64,000 nucleotides of DNA, taken from the NCBI RefSeq assembly GCF_011762095.1, contig NZ_JAASQO010000012.1:62001-126000 (forward strand), written 5' to 3'. This DNA comes from Parvibaculum indicum (GTDB lineage: Bacteria; Pseudomonadota; Alphaproteobacteria; Parvibaculales; Parvibaculaceae). Position numbers and translations under genes: made by a program. The notes under the pieces were generated by a model. It ran no database searches. It saw only the letters and a program-made list of their open reading frames with translations, and was not told where the DNA came from. This document shows positions 1-9,686 of this stretch, piece after piece (the first letter of the stretch is position 1; every line of letters starts with the position of its first letter).

Positions 1-52
1 CATGGGAATGAACATTCGGCCCGTCCTGCGGGTAACTGCCTAAGGAGTTTCT

Positions 53-1318
53 ATGAGCAAGGTTAGCGGCGGCGACTCCAAGAACACGCTGTACTGTTCC
101 TTTTGCGGCAAGAGCCAGCACGAGGTCAGGAAGCTTATTGCGGGGCCGACCGTTTTCATTTGCGACGAGTGCGTCGAGCTTTGCATGGACATCATTCGCG
201 AGGAGAACAAATCCTCGCTGGTGAAATCCAGGGATGGCGTGCCTTCGCCGCAGGAAATCAACGAGGTGCTGGACGATTACGTGATCGGCCAGGCACACGC
301 CAAGCGCGTGCTGTCTGTGGCGGTTCACAATCACTACAAGCGCCTGAACCACGCCGCCAAGAACAACGACGTCGAACTGGCCAAATCGAATATCCTGCTG
401 ATCGGTCCCACGGGCTGCGGCAAGACGCTTCTGGCCCAGACGCTGGCGCGCATCCTCGATGTGCCCTTCACCATGGCGGATGCGACGACGCTGACCGAAG
501 CCGGTTATGTCGGCGAGGATGTGGAAAACATCATCCTGAAGCTGCTGCAGTCGGCCGACTACAATGTCGAGCGGGCCCAGCGGGGCATCGTCTATATCGA
601 CGAGGTCGACAAGATCAGCCGCAAATCCGACAACCCGTCCATAACGCGGGACGTGTCGGGCGAAGGCGTGCAGCAGGCGCTGCTGAAGATCATGGAAGGC
701 ACGGTCGCCTCCGTGCCGCCCCAGGGCGGCCGCAAGCACCCGCAGCAGGAATTCCTGCAGGTCGATACGACGAACATCCTGTTCATCTGCGGCGGCGCCT
801 TTGCGGGTCTCGACAAGATCATTGCCGGGCGCGGCAAGGGGCAGGGCATCGGCTTCGCGGCCAATGTGTCCTCGCCGGAAGAGCGCAAGGTCGGGGAGCT
901 TCTCAAGGAGCTTGAGCCGGAAGACCTGCTGAAATTCGGCCTGATTCCCGAATTCGTCGGCCGTGTCCCGGTTCTGGCGACGCTGGAAGACCTCGACGAG
1001 GATGCGCTGATCCAGATCCTGACCGCGCCGAAGAACGCGCTCGTGAAGCAGTATGAGCGTCTCTTCGATATGGAGAATGTGAAGCTCACCTTCTCCGAGG
1101 AAGCGCTGCGGGCGATTGCCCGCAAGGCCATCGAGCGCAAGACCGGCGCGCGTGGTCTGCGGTCCATCCTGGAAGCGATCCTGCTCGACACCATGTTCGA
1201 ATTGCCCGCGCTTGAGGGCGTCGAAGAGGTCGTCATCGGCCATGAAGTGGTCGAGGGCAAGGCTCGTCCCCTCTACATCTATGCCGAACGGCAGGATGAC
1301 GTTGAGACAAGCGCCTGA
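53..1318 (+). CDS. clpX: ATP-dependent Clp protease ATP-binding subunit ClpX
   Basis: ClpX is the AAA+ unfoldase that recognises tagged proteins and threads them into the ClpP peptidase in the cytoplasm. The 421-residue product has the N-terminal C4 zinc-binding domain (C15, C18, C37, C40), Walker A GPTGCGKT at 118-125, the GYVG pore loop at 151-154, Walker B with D183/E184 and the RKH loop near 227-229, so every functional element is present and the length is normal. The ATG at 53 follows AAGGAG (42-47). In related bacteria clpP lies just upstream, and the left edge of the window cuts before it. A strong hairpin terminator follows the stop, separating clpX from lon. Confidence 0.98.
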   Translation: MSKVSGGDSKNTLYCSFCGKSQHEVRKLIAGPTVFICDECVELCMDIIREENKSSLVKSRDGVPSPQEINEVLDDYVIGQAHAKRVLSVAVHNHYKRLNHAAKNNDVELAKSNILLIGPTGCGKTLLAQTLARILDVPFTMADATTLTEAGYVGEDVENIILKLLQSADYNVERAQRGIVYIDEVDKISRKSDNPSITRDVSGEGVQQALLKIMEGTVASVPPQGGRKHPQQEFLQVDTTNILFICGGAFAGLDKIIAGRGKGQGIGFAANVSSPEERKVGELLKELEPEDLLKFGLIPEFVGRVPVLATLEDLDEDALIQILTAPKNALVKQYERLFDMENVKLTFSEEALRAIARKAIERKTGARGLRSILEAILLDTMFELPALEGVEEVVIGHEVVEGKARPLYIYAERQDDVETSA

Positions 1319-1345
1319 TCGGCAAGGATTTTTCGGAATATCGGG

Positions 1346-1384
1346 ATGGCCTTGAAAGCGAGCGCTTTCGAGGCCATTTCTTTA
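1346..1384 (+). terminator. Intrinsic terminator of clpX
   Basis: The arms 1346-1352 and 1371-1377 pair (ATGGCCT/AGGCCAT), and the inner arms 1354-1360 and 1363-1369 (GAAAGCG/CGCTTTC) extend the stem through one T-G wobble. The T-rich TTCTTTATT follows directly. It ends the clp transcript before lon. Confidence 0.85.
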
Positions 1385-1500
1385 TTAACAGAGTAAAGTC
1401 CTGCGGTATCAGGGTCTGAGCGGCGTCCGCCATCCGGCCGGAACGCCTTCCCGAGAAAGCGATCGCTCTGACGGCTATCCGAATCCGGGTAAGCTGGACC

Positions 1501-1531
1501 CTTGATGGTGGCGATCAGCATTCGTTCATAT
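1501..1531 (+). promoter_or_regulatory. Possible heat-shock-type promoter of lon
   Basis: CTTGATG (1501-1507) and TTCATAT (1525-1531) are 17 bases apart and partly resemble the sigma-32 elements CTTGAAA and CCCATNT. The -10 lacks the leading CC and the spacer is long, so this is tentative. A transcript starting near 1538 would leave a leader of about 40 bases before the ATG at 1579. Lon is a classic heat-shock gene, which is the reason for looking here. Confidence 0.3.
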
Positions 1532-1578
1532 TGGGAATGCTAGTCTCCAGGCTGCGGGCGGTAATGGAAGGTATGAGC

Positions 1579-4029
1579 ATGTCTGACGAAGTTGAAAAGT
1601 CTGAAGGTTCCGCAGGCGGCGCGGGGGGCGGCGATATGCTGACGCTGCCGGTTCTCCCGCTTCGCGATATCGTCGTGTTCCCGCACATGATCGTGCCCCT
1701 CTTCGTCGGACGCGAAAAGTCGGTGCGCGCGCTTGAAAATGTGATGCAGGACGACAAGCAGATTCTTCTGGTCGCCCAGAAGAACGCGGCGGACGATAAT
1801 CCTGCCACGGATGAAATTTATGAAGTCGGCGCCGTCGGCACCGTGCTCCAGTTGCTGAAGCTGCCCGACAACACCGTGAAGGTGCTGGTCGAGGGCGTGA
1901 AGCGCGCCCGCGTGAAGCGCTACACCGGCAATGAGGAGTTCTTCGAGGCCGAGATCGAAGTCATCGGCGAGGAAGCCGAGGATGACGAGCAGCTTGAAGG
2001 TCTGGCGCGGTCCGTCGTCACCCAGTTCGAGAGCTATGTGAAGCTCAACAAGAAGGTGCCGCCGGAGGTGACGGCCTCGATCGGCCAGATCGACGATTCC
2101 GCCAAGCTCGCCGACACCATCGCCAGCCACATCAACATCAAGCTGCCCGAGAAGCAGGAGCTTCTCGAGATGCCCTCCGTGACCTCGCGGCTGGAGCGCG
2201 TCTACTCGCTGATGGAAGGCGAGATCAGCGTGCTGCAGGTGGAAAAGCGTATCCGCAGCCGCGTGAAGCGCCAGATGGAGAAGACGCAGCGCGAGTACTA
2301 TCTGAACGAGCAGCTCAAGGCCATTCAGAAGGAACTCGGCGACAGCGACGACGGCAAGGACGAGCTGCGCGAGCTGGAAGAGCGGATCGAAAAGACCAAG
2401 CTCTCCAAGGAAGCGCGTGAGAAGGCCGGAGCGGAGCTGAAGAAGCTCAAGCAGATGAGCCCCATGTCGGCCGAAGCGACGGTGGTGCGCAACTATCTCG
2501 ACTGGATGCTGTCGATCCCGTGGAAGAAAAAGGCCCGGGTGAAAAAGGATCTGAACGCCGCGCAGGAAATTCTGGATACGGATCACTTCGGCCTGGAAAA
2601 GGTCAAGGAGCGGATCGTCGAATATCTCGCCGTTCAGCAGCGGTCCAACAAGCTGAAGGGCCCGATCCTCTGCCTCGTCGGCCCGCCCGGCGTCGGCAAG
2701 ACCTCGCTCGGCAAGTCGATCGCCCGCGCCACGGGCCGCGAATTCGTGCGCATGTCGCTGGGCGGCGTGCGCGACGAAGCGGAGATCCGCGGTCACCGGC
2801 GTACCTATATCGGCTCCATGCCCGGCAAGGTCATCCAGTCGATGAAGAAGGTGAAGCACACCAACCCGCTCTTCCTGCTCGACGAGATCGACAAGATGGG
2901 CGCGGATTTCCGAGGCGATCCGTCTTCGGCGCTGCTGGAAGTGCTCGACCCGGAACAGAACGGCACCTTCGCGGACCACTATCTCGAAGTCGATTACGAC
3001 CTGTCCGACATCATGTTCGTGACGACGGCCAACACGCTGAACATCCCGGGCCCGCTGCTCGACCGTATGGAGATCATCCGGATCGCCGGCTACACCGAGG
3101 ATGAGAAGGTGGAGATCGCGCGCCGTCACCTCATCGACAAGGCGGTCGAAAGCCACGGCCTGCGCAAGGGCGAGTGGTCCATCGACGACGATGCCCTGCG
3201 TCACCTGATCCGCGTCTACACGCGCGAGGCGGGTGTCCGTAACCTCGAACGCGAGATCAACAATCTCGCCCGCAAGGCGGTGAAGGAAATCCTCACCTCC
3301 GACAAGAAGTCCGTCGACCTCACCAGGGAGAACATCGAGGACTATGCGGGCGTGCCCAAATATCGCTATGGCGAGGCCGAGGGCGAAGATCAGGTCGGTA
3401 TCGTGACGGGCCTGGCCTGGACCGAGGTCGGCGGCGAATTGCTGACGATCGAAGGCGTCATGATGCCCGGCAAGGGCAAGATGACCGTGACGGGCAATCT
3501 GCGCGACGTCATGAAGGAATCGATCTCCGCGGCAAGCTCCTTCGTGCGTGCCCGGGCGACCCGATTCGGCATCGAGCCGCCGCTTTTCGACCGCAAGGAC
3601 ATTCACGTCCATGTGCCGGAAGGGGCGACCCCGAAGGACGGTCCGTCGGCGGGTGTGGCGATGACCACGGCCATCGTCTCGATCATGACCGGCATCCCCG
3701 TCCGCAAGGACGTGGCGATGACGGGCGAGATCACGCTGCGCGGCCGCGTCCTGCCGATCGGGGGCTTGAAGGAGAAGCTCCTCGCGGCGCTGCGCGGCGG
3801 CATCAAGACGGTGCTGATCCCGCAGGAGAACGCCAAGGACCTGGCCGATATTCCCGACAACGTGAAAAACGCGCTGGAAATCGTGCCGGTGGACAATATC
3901 GACGAGGCGCTGGCCCGGGCTCTGACCCGTATGCCGGAGCCCATCGAATGGGATGAGGATGCCTATGCGGCCGAGCAGGCCGCCGCGGCCCGTCAGCCCG
4001 GCGCGACCGGTAACGTAACGGCTCACTAG
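1579..4029 (+). CDS. lon: ATP-dependent protease La (Lon)
   Basis: Lon is the homo-oligomeric cytoplasmic AAA+ serine protease that degrades misfolded and regulatory proteins. The 816-residue product has the N-terminal substrate domain ([15 protein letters not shown] near its start), a helical region, Walker A GPPGVGKT at 368-375, a [10 protein letters not shown] Walker B, and the protease domain with the Ser-Lys dyad S690 (PKDGPSAG) and K733 (GGLKEK). The frame stays open upstream to a TTG at 1531, but I chose ATG 1579 because GGAAGG (1566-1571) lies 7 bases before it; ATG 1573 is the other candidate. It is monocistronic, with terminators on both sides. Confidence 0.97.
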   Translation: MSDEVEKSEGSAGGAGGGDMLTLPVLPLRDIVVFPHMIVPLFVGREKSVRALENVMQDDKQILLVAQKNAADDNPATDEIYEVGAVGTVLQLLKLPDNTVKVLVEGVKRARVKRYTGNEEFFEAEIEVIGEEAEDDEQLEGLARSVVTQFESYVKLNKKVPPEVTASIGQIDDSAKLADTIASHINIKLPEKQELLEMPSVTSRLERVYSLMEGEISVLQVEKRIRSRVKRQMEKTQREYYLNEQLKAIQKELGDSDDGKDELRELEERIEKTKLSKEAREKAGAELKKLKQMSPMSAEATVVRNYLDWMLSIPWKKKARVKKDLNAAQEILDTDHFGLEKVKERIVEYLAVQQRSNKLKGPILCLVGPPGVGKTSLGKSIARATGREFVRMSLGGVRDEAEIRGHRRTYIGSMPGKVIQSMKKVKHTNPLFLLDEIDKMGADFRGDPSSALLEVLDPEQNGTFADHYLEVDYDLSDIMFVTTANTLNIPGPLLDRMEIIRIAGYTEDEKVEIARRHLIDKAVESHGLRKGEWSIDDDALRHLIRVYTREAGVRNLEREINNLARKAVKEILTSDKKSVDLTRENIEDYAGVPKYRYGEAEGEDQVGIVTGLAWTEVGGELLTIEGVMMPGKGKMTVTGNLRDVMKESISAASSFVRARATRFGIEPPLFDRKDIHVHVPEGATPKDGPSAGVAMTTAIVSIMTGIPVRKDVAMTGEITLRGRVLPIGGLKEKLLAALRGGIKTVLIPQENAKDLADIPDNVKNALEIVPVDNIDEALARALTRMPEPIEWDEDAYAAEQAAAARQPGATGNVTAH

Positions 4030-4064
4030 GCCGAAACCGGCGCAAGCTACTGACACGAAACTGT

Positions 4065-4092
4065 AAACGGGGGCCGCAAGGCCCCCGTTTTT
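4065..4092 (+). terminator. Intrinsic terminator of lon
   Basis: A perfect 10-bp stem (AAACGGGGGC at 4065-4074 with GCCCCCGTTT at 4081-4090) closes a six-base loop and runs into TTTTT. It lies 35 bases after the lon stop. Confidence 0.95.
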
Positions 4093-4139
4093 GCATGTGC
4101 GAATATCTAATTTTCCGCAGAATTCCTACGTTTTTTGTT

Positions 4140-4169
4140 TTGACCGCCTTCTGACCGGGCGGGTAGACT
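4140..4169 (+). promoter_or_regulatory. Candidate sigma-70-type promoter of the HU gene
   Basis: TTGACC (4140-4145) and TAGACT (4164-4169) are separated by 18 bases. The position, just after the lon terminator and about 50 bases before the HU start codon, fits a dedicated promoter for this abundant protein. Confidence 0.5.
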
Positions 4170-4221
4170 CTGAATTCCTGAAGGGAATCGCGATTCCCTC
4201 GCTCATCCAGAGGGGCCAAAA

Positions 4222-4497
4222 GTGAACAAGAACGATCTCATTGCAGAAGTGGCGGACCGCAGCGGCCTGTCCAAGGCCGATGCGACCAAGGCTGTCGATT
4301 ACGTTTTCGACATCATTACCGACTCCCTGAAAAAGGGAGAGGAAGTCCGCCTCGTTGGCTTCGGAACGTTCAACGTGTCGCAGCGCGCAGCCACGGAAGG
4401 CCGCAATCCGCGCACGGGTGAAGCCATCCAGATTCCGGCATCCAAGCAGCCGAAATTCAAGGCGGGTAAAGGCCTGAAAGACGCCGTCAACGTCTGA
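4222..4497 (+). CDS. hupB: DNA-binding protein HU (HupB-type)
   Basis: HU is the small dimeric nucleoid protein that bends DNA without strict sequence specificity. The 91-residue product is full length. It starts MNKNDLIAEVADRSGLSK, has the core VRLVGFGTFNV, and carries the DNA-binding arm segment GRNPRTGEAIQIPASKQPKF. The start is GTG, preceded by AGAGGGG (4209-4215) at good spacing; no ATG fits the family alignment. It sits alone between the lon terminator and a reverse-strand transporter. The lon-hup order is typical of proteobacteria. Confidence 0.96.
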   Translation: MNKNDLIAEVADRSGLSKADATKAVDYVFDIITDSLKKGEEVRLVGFGTFNVSQRAATEGRNPRTGEAIQIPASKQPKFKAGKGLKDAVNV

Positions 4498-4521
4498 CAA
4501 CAGACGCTTGCCGACGCATTG

Positions 4522-4561
4522 GACCGGCCGCTCCGAAAGGGGCGTGCCGGTCTATGTGTTT
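4522..4561 (+). terminator. GAAA-capped hairpin terminator of HU
   Basis: GACCGGC (4522-4528) pairs with GCCGGTC (4546-4552), and an inner CGCTCC/GGGGCG stem is capped by a GAAA tetraloop at 4535-4538. The tail TATGTGTTT is only moderately T-rich. It lies between the convergent HU and MFS genes, so it may serve the plus strand mainly. Confidence 0.6.
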
Positions 4562-4571
4562 GAAAGGGGCG

Positions 4572-5963
4572 TCAGGACGGCTTGTCGGGCGACGGCCCGG
4601 TTGTGGTGCCGGGGCGCTCTTCCGGCCCGGCGGACGCTTGTTCCATCTCGAAATCCTCGGAAGACACCGCCACGCCCTGCTGAACGCTGGCGCCTTCCAG
4701 GACCTCTCCCTCGGCCGCGTGTGAAGCGTCTTCGTCGAAACGCGGGTCCAGCTCGGGGCCGGCCGCCTGCGTTTGCGGGAAGGGGACGGCGACGAACTCG
4801 CCCCGCTGCTCCTCGCTCAGGGCGGCCCGCGACCGGATCCGTGCCAGCGTGAAGAGCGCATAGACGATGTGAATGGCGGCGACGAAGAGGAAAATCGCCG
4901 ACATGCCGAAACGCTGCGCGACCAGCGATGCCGCCAAAGGCCCGAGGATGGCGCCGGCGGCATAGACGAGCAGCAGGCCGCTCGAAACGGAGACGAAACT
5001 CTCCTCCTGCGCATGGTCGTTCATATGCGCGACGACCACCGAATAGAGGGTGAGGCTGAAGACGCCGAACGCGAAACCGGCGCCCAGCAGCGCCTCCATG
5101 GACCCGACCCCGCCGGCATAGAAGAGGGCGGTGTCGCCCAGAACGGCGCCGATACAAAGCAGCATGATGACGATGCGCCGGTCCAGCCGGTCCGAATAGC
5201 GCCCGATGGGAAACTGCGCGAGCGCCCCGCCCACAATGGCGGCCGTCATGAAGAAGGAAATATCGCGCGTATTGAGACCCGATTCAGACGCGAAGAGCGG
5301 GCCCAGCGTCCAGAAGGGGCCGTTTGTGAGACCGATCACGAAAGAGCCCATCAACCCCACCGGCGAGAGCGCATAGAGGCGCTTCAGATTGATCGACACG
5401 GTCTGGATGGGGGCGGGCTGCACGGAGGTCGTCAGCGCCACGGGAACGAGCGCCAGGGAAGTCAGGATCGAACACAGCGCAAACAGGCCGAAGGCGGCCG
5501 GGTCCGACAGGTTGAGCAGAAGCTGTCCCGCGGTGACCGAAAGAAGGTTCACCACCAGATAGATGGCGAAAAGACGTCCGCGCGTCTCGTTGGAGGCTTG
5601 TTCGTTGAGCCAGCTCTCGATCACCATATAAAGCCCGGCAAAGCAGAAGCCGGTGAGCCCGCGCATCGCCGACCAGGCCCAGGCGTCGTTGAACAGCGCA
5701 TGGATGAGCGGCGCCGCCGAGGCCGCCGCGCAAAGAGCTGCGAAACTTCGGATATGGCCCGCCCGGCGCACCACATAGGGCGTACCGATACAGCCCAGCA
5801 GAAAGCCGGCGAAATAGACGCTGCCGAAGATGCCGACGGTCGGCGTATCGAAGCCGTCGATCCCGGCGCGAATAGGCACCAGCGTTCCGAGAAGGCCGTT
5901 TCCGATAAGCAGGATGGCAGTTGCGCTGAGAAGGGCAATGAAGGGAGCGATCGTACGGGTCAA
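4572..5963 (-). CDS. MFS transporter, YcaD-like family
   Basis: This is a predicted inner-membrane major facilitator transporter of 463 residues; the substrate is unknown. About 12 hydrophobic segments are visible, with the inter-half motif GRYSDRLDRR near residue 253 that matches the MFS loop 2/8 pattern. The overall sequence resembles the YcaD-type MFS subgroup. About 80 C-terminal residues (from LSEEQRGEF) are hydrophilic, acidic and low-complexity, longer than usual and probably a disordered cytoplasmic tail. The start is TTG at 5963; it places the first membrane segment directly at the N-terminus, and no in-frame ATG nearby is better. It is convergent with the HU gene and probably monocistronic. 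Confidence 0.85.
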   Translation of the reverse strand: MTRTIAPFIALLSATAILLIGNGLLGTLVPIRAGIDGFDTPTVGIFGSVYFAGFLLGCIGTPYVVRRAGHIRSFAALCAAASAAPLIHALFNDAWAWSAMRGLTGFCFAGLYMVIESWLNEQASNETRGRLFAIYLVVNLLSVTAGQLLLNLSDPAAFGLFALCSILTSLALVPVALTTSVQPAPIQTVSINLKRLYALSPVGLMGSFVIGLTNGPFWTLGPLFASESGLNTRDISFFMTAAIVGGALAQFPIGRYSDRLDRRIVIMLLCIGAVLGDTALFYAGGVGSMEALLGAGFAFGVFSLTLYSVVVAHMNDHAQEESFVSVSSGLLLVYAAGAILGPLAASLVAQRFGMSAIFLFVAAIHIVYALFTLARIRSRAALSEEQRGEFVAVPFPQTQAAGPELDPRFDEDASHAAEGEVLEGASVQQGVAVSSEDFEMEQASAGPEERPGTTTGPSPDKPS

Positions 5964-6092
5964 AGCGCAGGGTCCGGGCTGTCATGGACGTCGGCATCGG
6001 TATGAGGATGGGGGTTTGGACGCGGAATGCAATCGCAGAAGGCGCGTCTCGGCGCATTTGTGTGTGACGGGCTGAAAGGGACAAACGGCGCA

Positions 6093-6121
6093 TTGCCAAG
6101 ACCGGTTCCATCGGATAGGAA
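6093..6121 (+). promoter_or_regulatory. Candidate promoter of tRNA-Val
   Basis: TTGCCA (6093-6098) and TAGGAA (6116-6121) are 17 bases apart, with the tRNA beginning 14 bases later. The -10 is a weak match, so this rests mainly on position. Confidence 0.4.
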
Positions 6122-6135
6122 ACGGCGGCGCAAGC

Positions 6136-6211
6136 GGGCGGTTAGCTCAGTTGGTAGAGCATCTCGTTTACACCGAGAGGGTCGGCAGTTCGAGCCTGTC
6201 ACCGCCCACCA
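6136..6211 (+). tRNA. tRNA-Val (anticodon UAC)
   Basis: A complete 76-base cloverleaf. The acceptor GGGCGGT pairs with ACCGCCC, the D arm is GCTCAGTTGGTAGAGC, the anticodon stem TCTCG/CGAGA encloses loop TTTACAC with anticodon TAC, and the T arm carries TTCGAGC. The 3' CCA is encoded (6209-6211). The tRNA-Val/tRNA-Asp pair between hup and nuoA is a common alphaproteobacterial arrangement. Confidence 0.97.
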
Positions 6212-6221
6212 TTTTCGCGAT

Positions 6222-6245
6222 CCGGCCGGGTATGCCCGGTGCCGG
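6222..6245 (+). terminator. Strong hairpin just after tRNA-Val
   Basis: CCGGC (6222-6226) pairs with GCCGG (6241-6245), and an inner CGGG/CCCG stem (6227-6230, 6235-6238) is capped by TATG. No T-run follows, so it may act as a processing or 3'-end-protecting structure rather than a classical terminator. Confidence 0.4.
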
Positions 6246-6471
6246 TCGGCGCATCTCCCGACACAACTGGAATATTGCCGCATCGCCTCTTCCGGCGTCG
6301 GCGTGCGATGCGACGTACGTCGAGAGAATCGGTCTGGCAAAACGAATTTTCAGGCCCCGCCGCAAGGGGAAGCCCGTCCCGGAAATCGCGCACTTTTCAG
6401 GCGAAAACAGCGTGGCGGTCGATGCTTTTCATCCCTTGCCATTTGTTTGTCGCTTTTGCGCCATCCTGCGC
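6246..6471 (+). other. Intergenic spacer between the two tRNA genes
   Basis: The stretch between tRNA-Val and tRNA-Asp is 322 bases in total. Apart from the hairpin at its left end and the tRNA-Asp promoter at its right end I see no gene: short frames on both strands lack ribosome binding sites and family resemblance. Confidence 0.6.
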
Positions 6472-6500
6472 TTGACACATCACCGCCTGTGGCTTACGAA
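6472..6500 (+). promoter_or_regulatory. Promoter of tRNA-Asp
   Basis: A perfect TTGACA -35 (6472-6477) is followed after 17 bases by TACGAA (6495-6500). The predicted start near 6507 is about 27 bases before the tRNA, so the tRNA-Asp gene is likely transcribed independently of tRNA-Val. Confidence 0.6.
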
Positions 6501-6533
6501 CCGCGCACCCTGATGAGGGCGCTAGGCGCAAGA

Positions 6534-6610
6534 GGGGGTGTAGCTCAGTTGGTTAGAGCGCTGGCCTGTCACGCCAGAGGCCGCGGGTTCGAGTCCCGTC
6601 ACTCCCGCCA
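6534..6610 (+). tRNA. tRNA-Asp (anticodon GUC)
   Basis: A complete 77-base cloverleaf. The acceptor GGGGGTG pairs with CACTCCC with one G-T wobble, the D arm is GCTCAGTTGGTTAGAGC, the anticodon arm CTGGCCTGTCACGCCAG carries GTC, the T arm is GCGGGTTCGAGTCCCGT, and CCA is encoded at the end. Confidence 0.97.
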
Positions 6611-6753
6611 TCCTCGCCGAATTACGGCTCGAATGGATGCATTTTGCGGCAATGCAATATTTGCGAAAGAGTCGCAAATTGAGCTCTGCAAGACAGCCCT
6701 CAACTTCCCGGTTTTTCTAGGTTTTTTTCCTGTCGACGTCTTGCAGTGAGCAT

Positions 6754-6781
6754 TTGATTCTGCAATAGCGAGGGATATACT
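6754..6781 (+). promoter_or_regulatory. Candidate promoter of the nuo operon
   Basis: TTGATT (6754-6759) and TATACT (6776-6781) are 16 bases apart, the -10 being a 5/6 match. The implied leader to nuoA is about 110 bases. No other promoter-like pair as good lies between tRNA-Asp and nuoA. Confidence 0.5.
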
Positions 6782-6899
6782 GCGCGCCAAATCAGGCGGC
6801 TCACTCGCTTATGCGAAATCCACGGGCCGCAGATCGAAGCCCGGCGCAGGAGCGCTGTCACCAAAGCGAGCGGCGCGGGCTTCCAGAGAGGATTTTCGG

Positions 6900-7265
6900 A
6901 TGCAAGAGCTCTTAAGCGAATATCTGCCCATCATCATCTTCATGGGCATCTCGCTGGTCATCGGTCTTGCCCTTCTCGTCGCGCCGTTCCTGATCGCTCC
7001 GAGCGATCCCGACCCCGAAAAGCTCAAGGCCTATGAATGCGGCTTCGATGCCTTCGAGGACGCGCGCATGAAGTTCGACGTGAAATATTACCTCGTCGCC
7101 ATTCTCTTCATCATCTTCGACCTTGAAGTGGCGTTCCTCTTTCCCTGGGCCGTCGCGCTCGGCGATGTGGGGCTGTTCGGCTTCTGGTCGATGATCGTTT
7201 TCCTTGGCGTCCTGACCGTCGGCTTCGTCTATGAATGGCGCAAAGGCGCTCTGGAGTGGGAATGA
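6900..7265 (+). CDS. nuoA: NADH-quinone oxidoreductase subunit A
   Basis: Small membrane subunit of proton-pumping complex I, near the quinone tunnel at the junction with the peripheral arm. The 121-residue protein has three hydrophobic helices and the conserved loop with [20 protein letters not shown], followed by [20 protein letters not shown], which identify the family. It begins at ATG 6900 after AGAGAGG (6885-6891), is the first gene of the 14-gene nuo operon, and its stop overlaps the nuoB start by four bases (ATGA). Confidence 0.97.
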   Translation: MQELLSEYLPIIIFMGISLVIGLALLVAPFLIAPSDPDPEKLKAYECGFDAFEDARMKFDVKYYLVAILFIIFDLEVAFLFPWAVALGDVGLFGFWSMIVFLGVLTVGFVYEWRKGALEWE

Positions 7266-7840
7266 GTACTGAGAACCCGGACAAGGTAATCGCCAACAAT
7301 CCCGGTGTGGTGAGCGCGGCAGAAGGGCAGGCGCCCTGGCCGGAGGATCGCGGTAGCCTGGAACAGATGTCGGACCAGCTGGCCGACAAGGGCTTCGTTC
7401 TCACCACGGTGGAAGACCTGATCAACTGGTCGCGAACCGGCTCGCTGATGTGGATGACCTTCGGTCTGGCCTGCTGCGCGGTGGAGATGATGCAGACCTC
7501 CATGCCGCGCTACGACGTCGAGCGCTTCGGCGTGGCGCCGCGCGCCAGCCCCCGCCAGTCCGACGTGATGATCGTCGCCGGCACGCTGACCAACAAGATG
7601 GCGCCCGCGCTTCGCAAGGTTTACGACCAGATGCCGGAGCCGCGTTATGTCATCTCCATGGGCTCCTGTGCCAATGGCGGCGGCTATTACCATTATTCCT
7701 ATTCCGTGGTACGAGGCTGCGACCGCGTGGTGCCGGTCGATGTCTATGTGCCGGGGTGCCCGCCGACCGCGGAGGCGCTTCTCTACGGAATTCTTGCTCT
7801 TCAGAAGAAGATAAGGCGGACGGGCGCGATCGACCGCTGA
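7262..7840 (+). CDS. nuoB: NADH-quinone oxidoreductase subunit B
   Basis: Carries the terminal [4Fe-4S] cluster N2 that passes electrons to quinone. In the 192-residue product the cluster ligands are visible: the tandem C71-C72 (LACCAVEMM), C136 ([10 protein letters not shown]) and C166 ([10 protein letters not shown]). The frame extends nine codons upstream of ATG 7262, but this ATG overlaps the nuoA stop (ATGA), indicating translational coupling, and gives the usual N-terminal length. Confidence 0.97.
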   Translation: MSTENPDKVIANNPGVVSAAEGQAPWPEDRGSLEQMSDQLADKGFVLTTVEDLINWSRTGSLMWMTFGLACCAVEMMQTSMPRYDVERFGVAPRASPRQSDVMIVAGTLTNKMAPALRKVYDQMPEPRYVISMGSCANGGGYYHYSYSVVRGCDRVVPVDVYVPGCPPTAEALLYGILALQKKIRRTGAIDR

Positions 7841-7903
7841 GTTTTCTCATTCCGGTTGCGCATCTCCGCGCGGCCGCTGCCAAACGAGTTCGGGATCTGA
7901 CCG

Positions 7904-8506
7904 ATGGACGAAAGTCTCACTGAGCTGGGCGAGCATATTGTCGGCGCGTTGCCGGATGCCGCGCTCGGCATGCAGGTGGCCTATGGCGAACTGACGATCG
8001 ATGTGCAGGCTCAGCACATTGTGCCGGTTCTGAAGTTCCTGCGCGACGATCCGGCTTGCCGTTTCGCGACGCTGATCGACATTACCGCGGTGGACTATCC
8101 CTCGCGCGCGCGGCGATTCGATGTCGTCTATCACATGCTTTCCATGCATCAGAACCAGCGCATCCGCGTGAAACTCGAGGTCGACGAAGACACCGCCGTG
8201 CCGAGCGCCATCTCCATCTACCCGGCGGCCAACTGGTTCGAGCGCGAAACCTTCGATATGTACGGCGTGATCTTTTCCGATCATCCGGACCTGCGCCGCA
8301 TCCTCACCGATTACGGTTTCAACGGTTACCCGCTGCGCAAGGACTTCCCGCTCACGGGATATGTCGAGCTGCGCTACGACGACGACCAGAAGCGCGTCGT
8401 CTACGAGCCGGTGAAGCTCACCCAGGAATTTCGCAGCTTCGACTTCATGAGCCCGTGGGAAGGGGCCGAATATCTGCTCCCGGGCGATGAGAAGGCGGAG
8501 AACTAA
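7904..8506 (+). CDS. nuoC: NADH-quinone oxidoreductase subunit C
   Basis: The 30-kDa-type peripheral-arm subunit, 200 residues. The family signature [12 protein letters not shown] followed by [20 protein letters not shown] is intact. It is separate from NuoD, unlike the fused NuoCD of enterobacteria, as expected for alphaproteobacteria. It lies 63 bases after nuoB and one base before the nuoD start. Confidence 0.97.
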   Translation: MDESLTELGEHIVGALPDAALGMQVAYGELTIDVQAQHIVPVLKFLRDDPACRFATLIDITAVDYPSRARRFDVVYHMLSMHQNQRIRVKLEVDEDTAVPSAISIYPAANWFERETFDMYGVIFSDHPDLRRILTDYGFNGYPLRKDFPLTGYVELRYDDDQKRVVYEPVKLTQEFRSFDFMSPWEGAEYLLPGDEKAEN

Positions 8507-8507
8507 G

Positions 8508-9686
8508 ATGGCAGAACAGCAGCTCCAGAATTATCATCTGAATTTCGGGCCGCAGCATCCGGCGGCCCACGGCGTGTTGCGCCTGGTGCTGGAACTGGAC
8601 GGCGAAGTCGTCGAGCGCGTGGACCCGCATATCGGCCTCCTGCATCGCGGCACCGAAAAGCTGATCGAGTACAAGACCTATCTCCAGGCCAACGCCTATT
8701 TCGACCGCCTCGATTATGTGGCGCCGATGAACCAGGAACACGCCTACTGCCTGGCCATCGAAAAGCTGCTCGACATCGAAGTGCCGCGCCGCGGTCAGTT
8801 CATCCGTGTACTGTATTCCGAAATCGGACGCCTTCTGTCTCATCTGCTCAATGTGACGACGCAGGCACTGGATGTCGGCGCGCTGACCCCGCCGCTCTGG
8901 GGCTTCGAGGAACGCGAAAAGCTCATGATCTTCTATGAGCGCGCCTCCGGCGCCCGCATGCATGCGGATTATTTCCGCACGGGCGGCGTCTACAAGGATC
9001 TGCCGCCTGAACTGCTCGAGGACATCTACAATTTCTGCGACCCCTGCGCGCAGGTGCTGGACGATCTGGAAGGTCTGCTGACGGGCAACCGCATCTTCAT
9101 GCAGCGCAATGTCGATATCGGCGTCGTCTCCCAGCAGGAAGCGCTGGACTGGGGCTTCTCGGGCGTCATGGTGCGCGGTTCCGGCATGGCCTGGGACCTG
9201 CGCCGCTCGCAGCCCTATGAAGTCTATTCGGAGCTGGATTTCGACATTCCGGTGGGCAAGAACGGCGACTGCTACGATCGCTATCTCATCCGCATGGAAG
9301 AGATGCGCCAGTCGCTGAAGATCATGAAGCAGTGCATCGAAATGATGCCGGGCGGGCCGGTGCACAACACCGACCACAAGGTGACGGCGCCGTCGCGCAA
9401 GGATATGAAGCGCTCCATGGAAGCGCTCATTCATCACTTCAAGCTCTATACCGAGGGCTATCACGTGCCCGCCGGCGAGGTTTATGCCGCCGTTGAGGCG
9501 CCCAAGGGCGAGTTCGGCGTCTATCTCGTCGCCGACGGCTCGAACCGTCCTTACAAGTGCAAGATCCGCGCGCCGGGCTACGCCCATCTGCAGGCGATGG
9601 ATCATCTCTGCAGGGGGCACATGCTGGCGGATGTGGCGGCGATCCTCGGCTCTCTCGATATCGTGTTTGGTGAGGTGGACCGATGA
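8508..9686 (+). CDS. nuoD: NADH-quinone oxidoreductase subunit D
   Basis: The 49-kDa-type subunit, related to hydrogenase large subunits, which forms the quinone-binding pocket with NuoB. The 392-residue product contains [24 protein letters not shown] and the C-terminal [16 protein letters not shown] typical of the family. ATG 8508 is one base after the nuoC stop; seven upstream codons in the same frame (MRRRRTK) overlap nuoC and are not needed. Its stop overlaps nuoE by ATGA. Confidence 0.97.
   Translation: MAEQQLQNYHLNFGPQHPAAHGVLRLVLELDGEVVERVDPHIGLLHRGTEKLIEYKTYLQANAYFDRLDYVAPMNQEHAYCLAIEKLLDIEVPRRGQFIRVLYSEIGRLLSHLLNVTTQALDVGALTPPLWGFEEREKLMIFYERASGARMHADYFRTGGVYKDLPPELLEDIYNFCDPCAQVLDDLEGLLTGNRIFMQRNVDIGVVSQQEALDWGFSGVMVRGSGMAWDLRRSQPYEVYSELDFDIPVGKNGDCYDRYLIRMEEMRQSLKIMKQCIEMMPGGPVHNTDHKVTAPSRKDMKRSMEALIHHFKLYTEGYHVPAGEVYAAVEAPKGEFGVYLVADGSNRPYKCKIRAPGYAHLQAMDHLCRGHMLADVAAILGSLDIVFGEVDR

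Noticed and set aside
1540-4056. An 838-codon minus-strand open frame over lon
   Set aside because: Same codon-phase shadow effect; no ribosome binding site and no family.
6611-6753. Search for a terminator or small gene between tRNA-Asp and the nuo promoter
   Set aside because: Only T-rich sequence without a stable stem and no frame with a ribosome binding site was found.
7235-7261. In-frame start of nuoB nine codons upstream within nuoA
   Set aside because: ATG 7262 overlaps the nuoA stop in the standard ATGA pattern and matches the family N-terminus.
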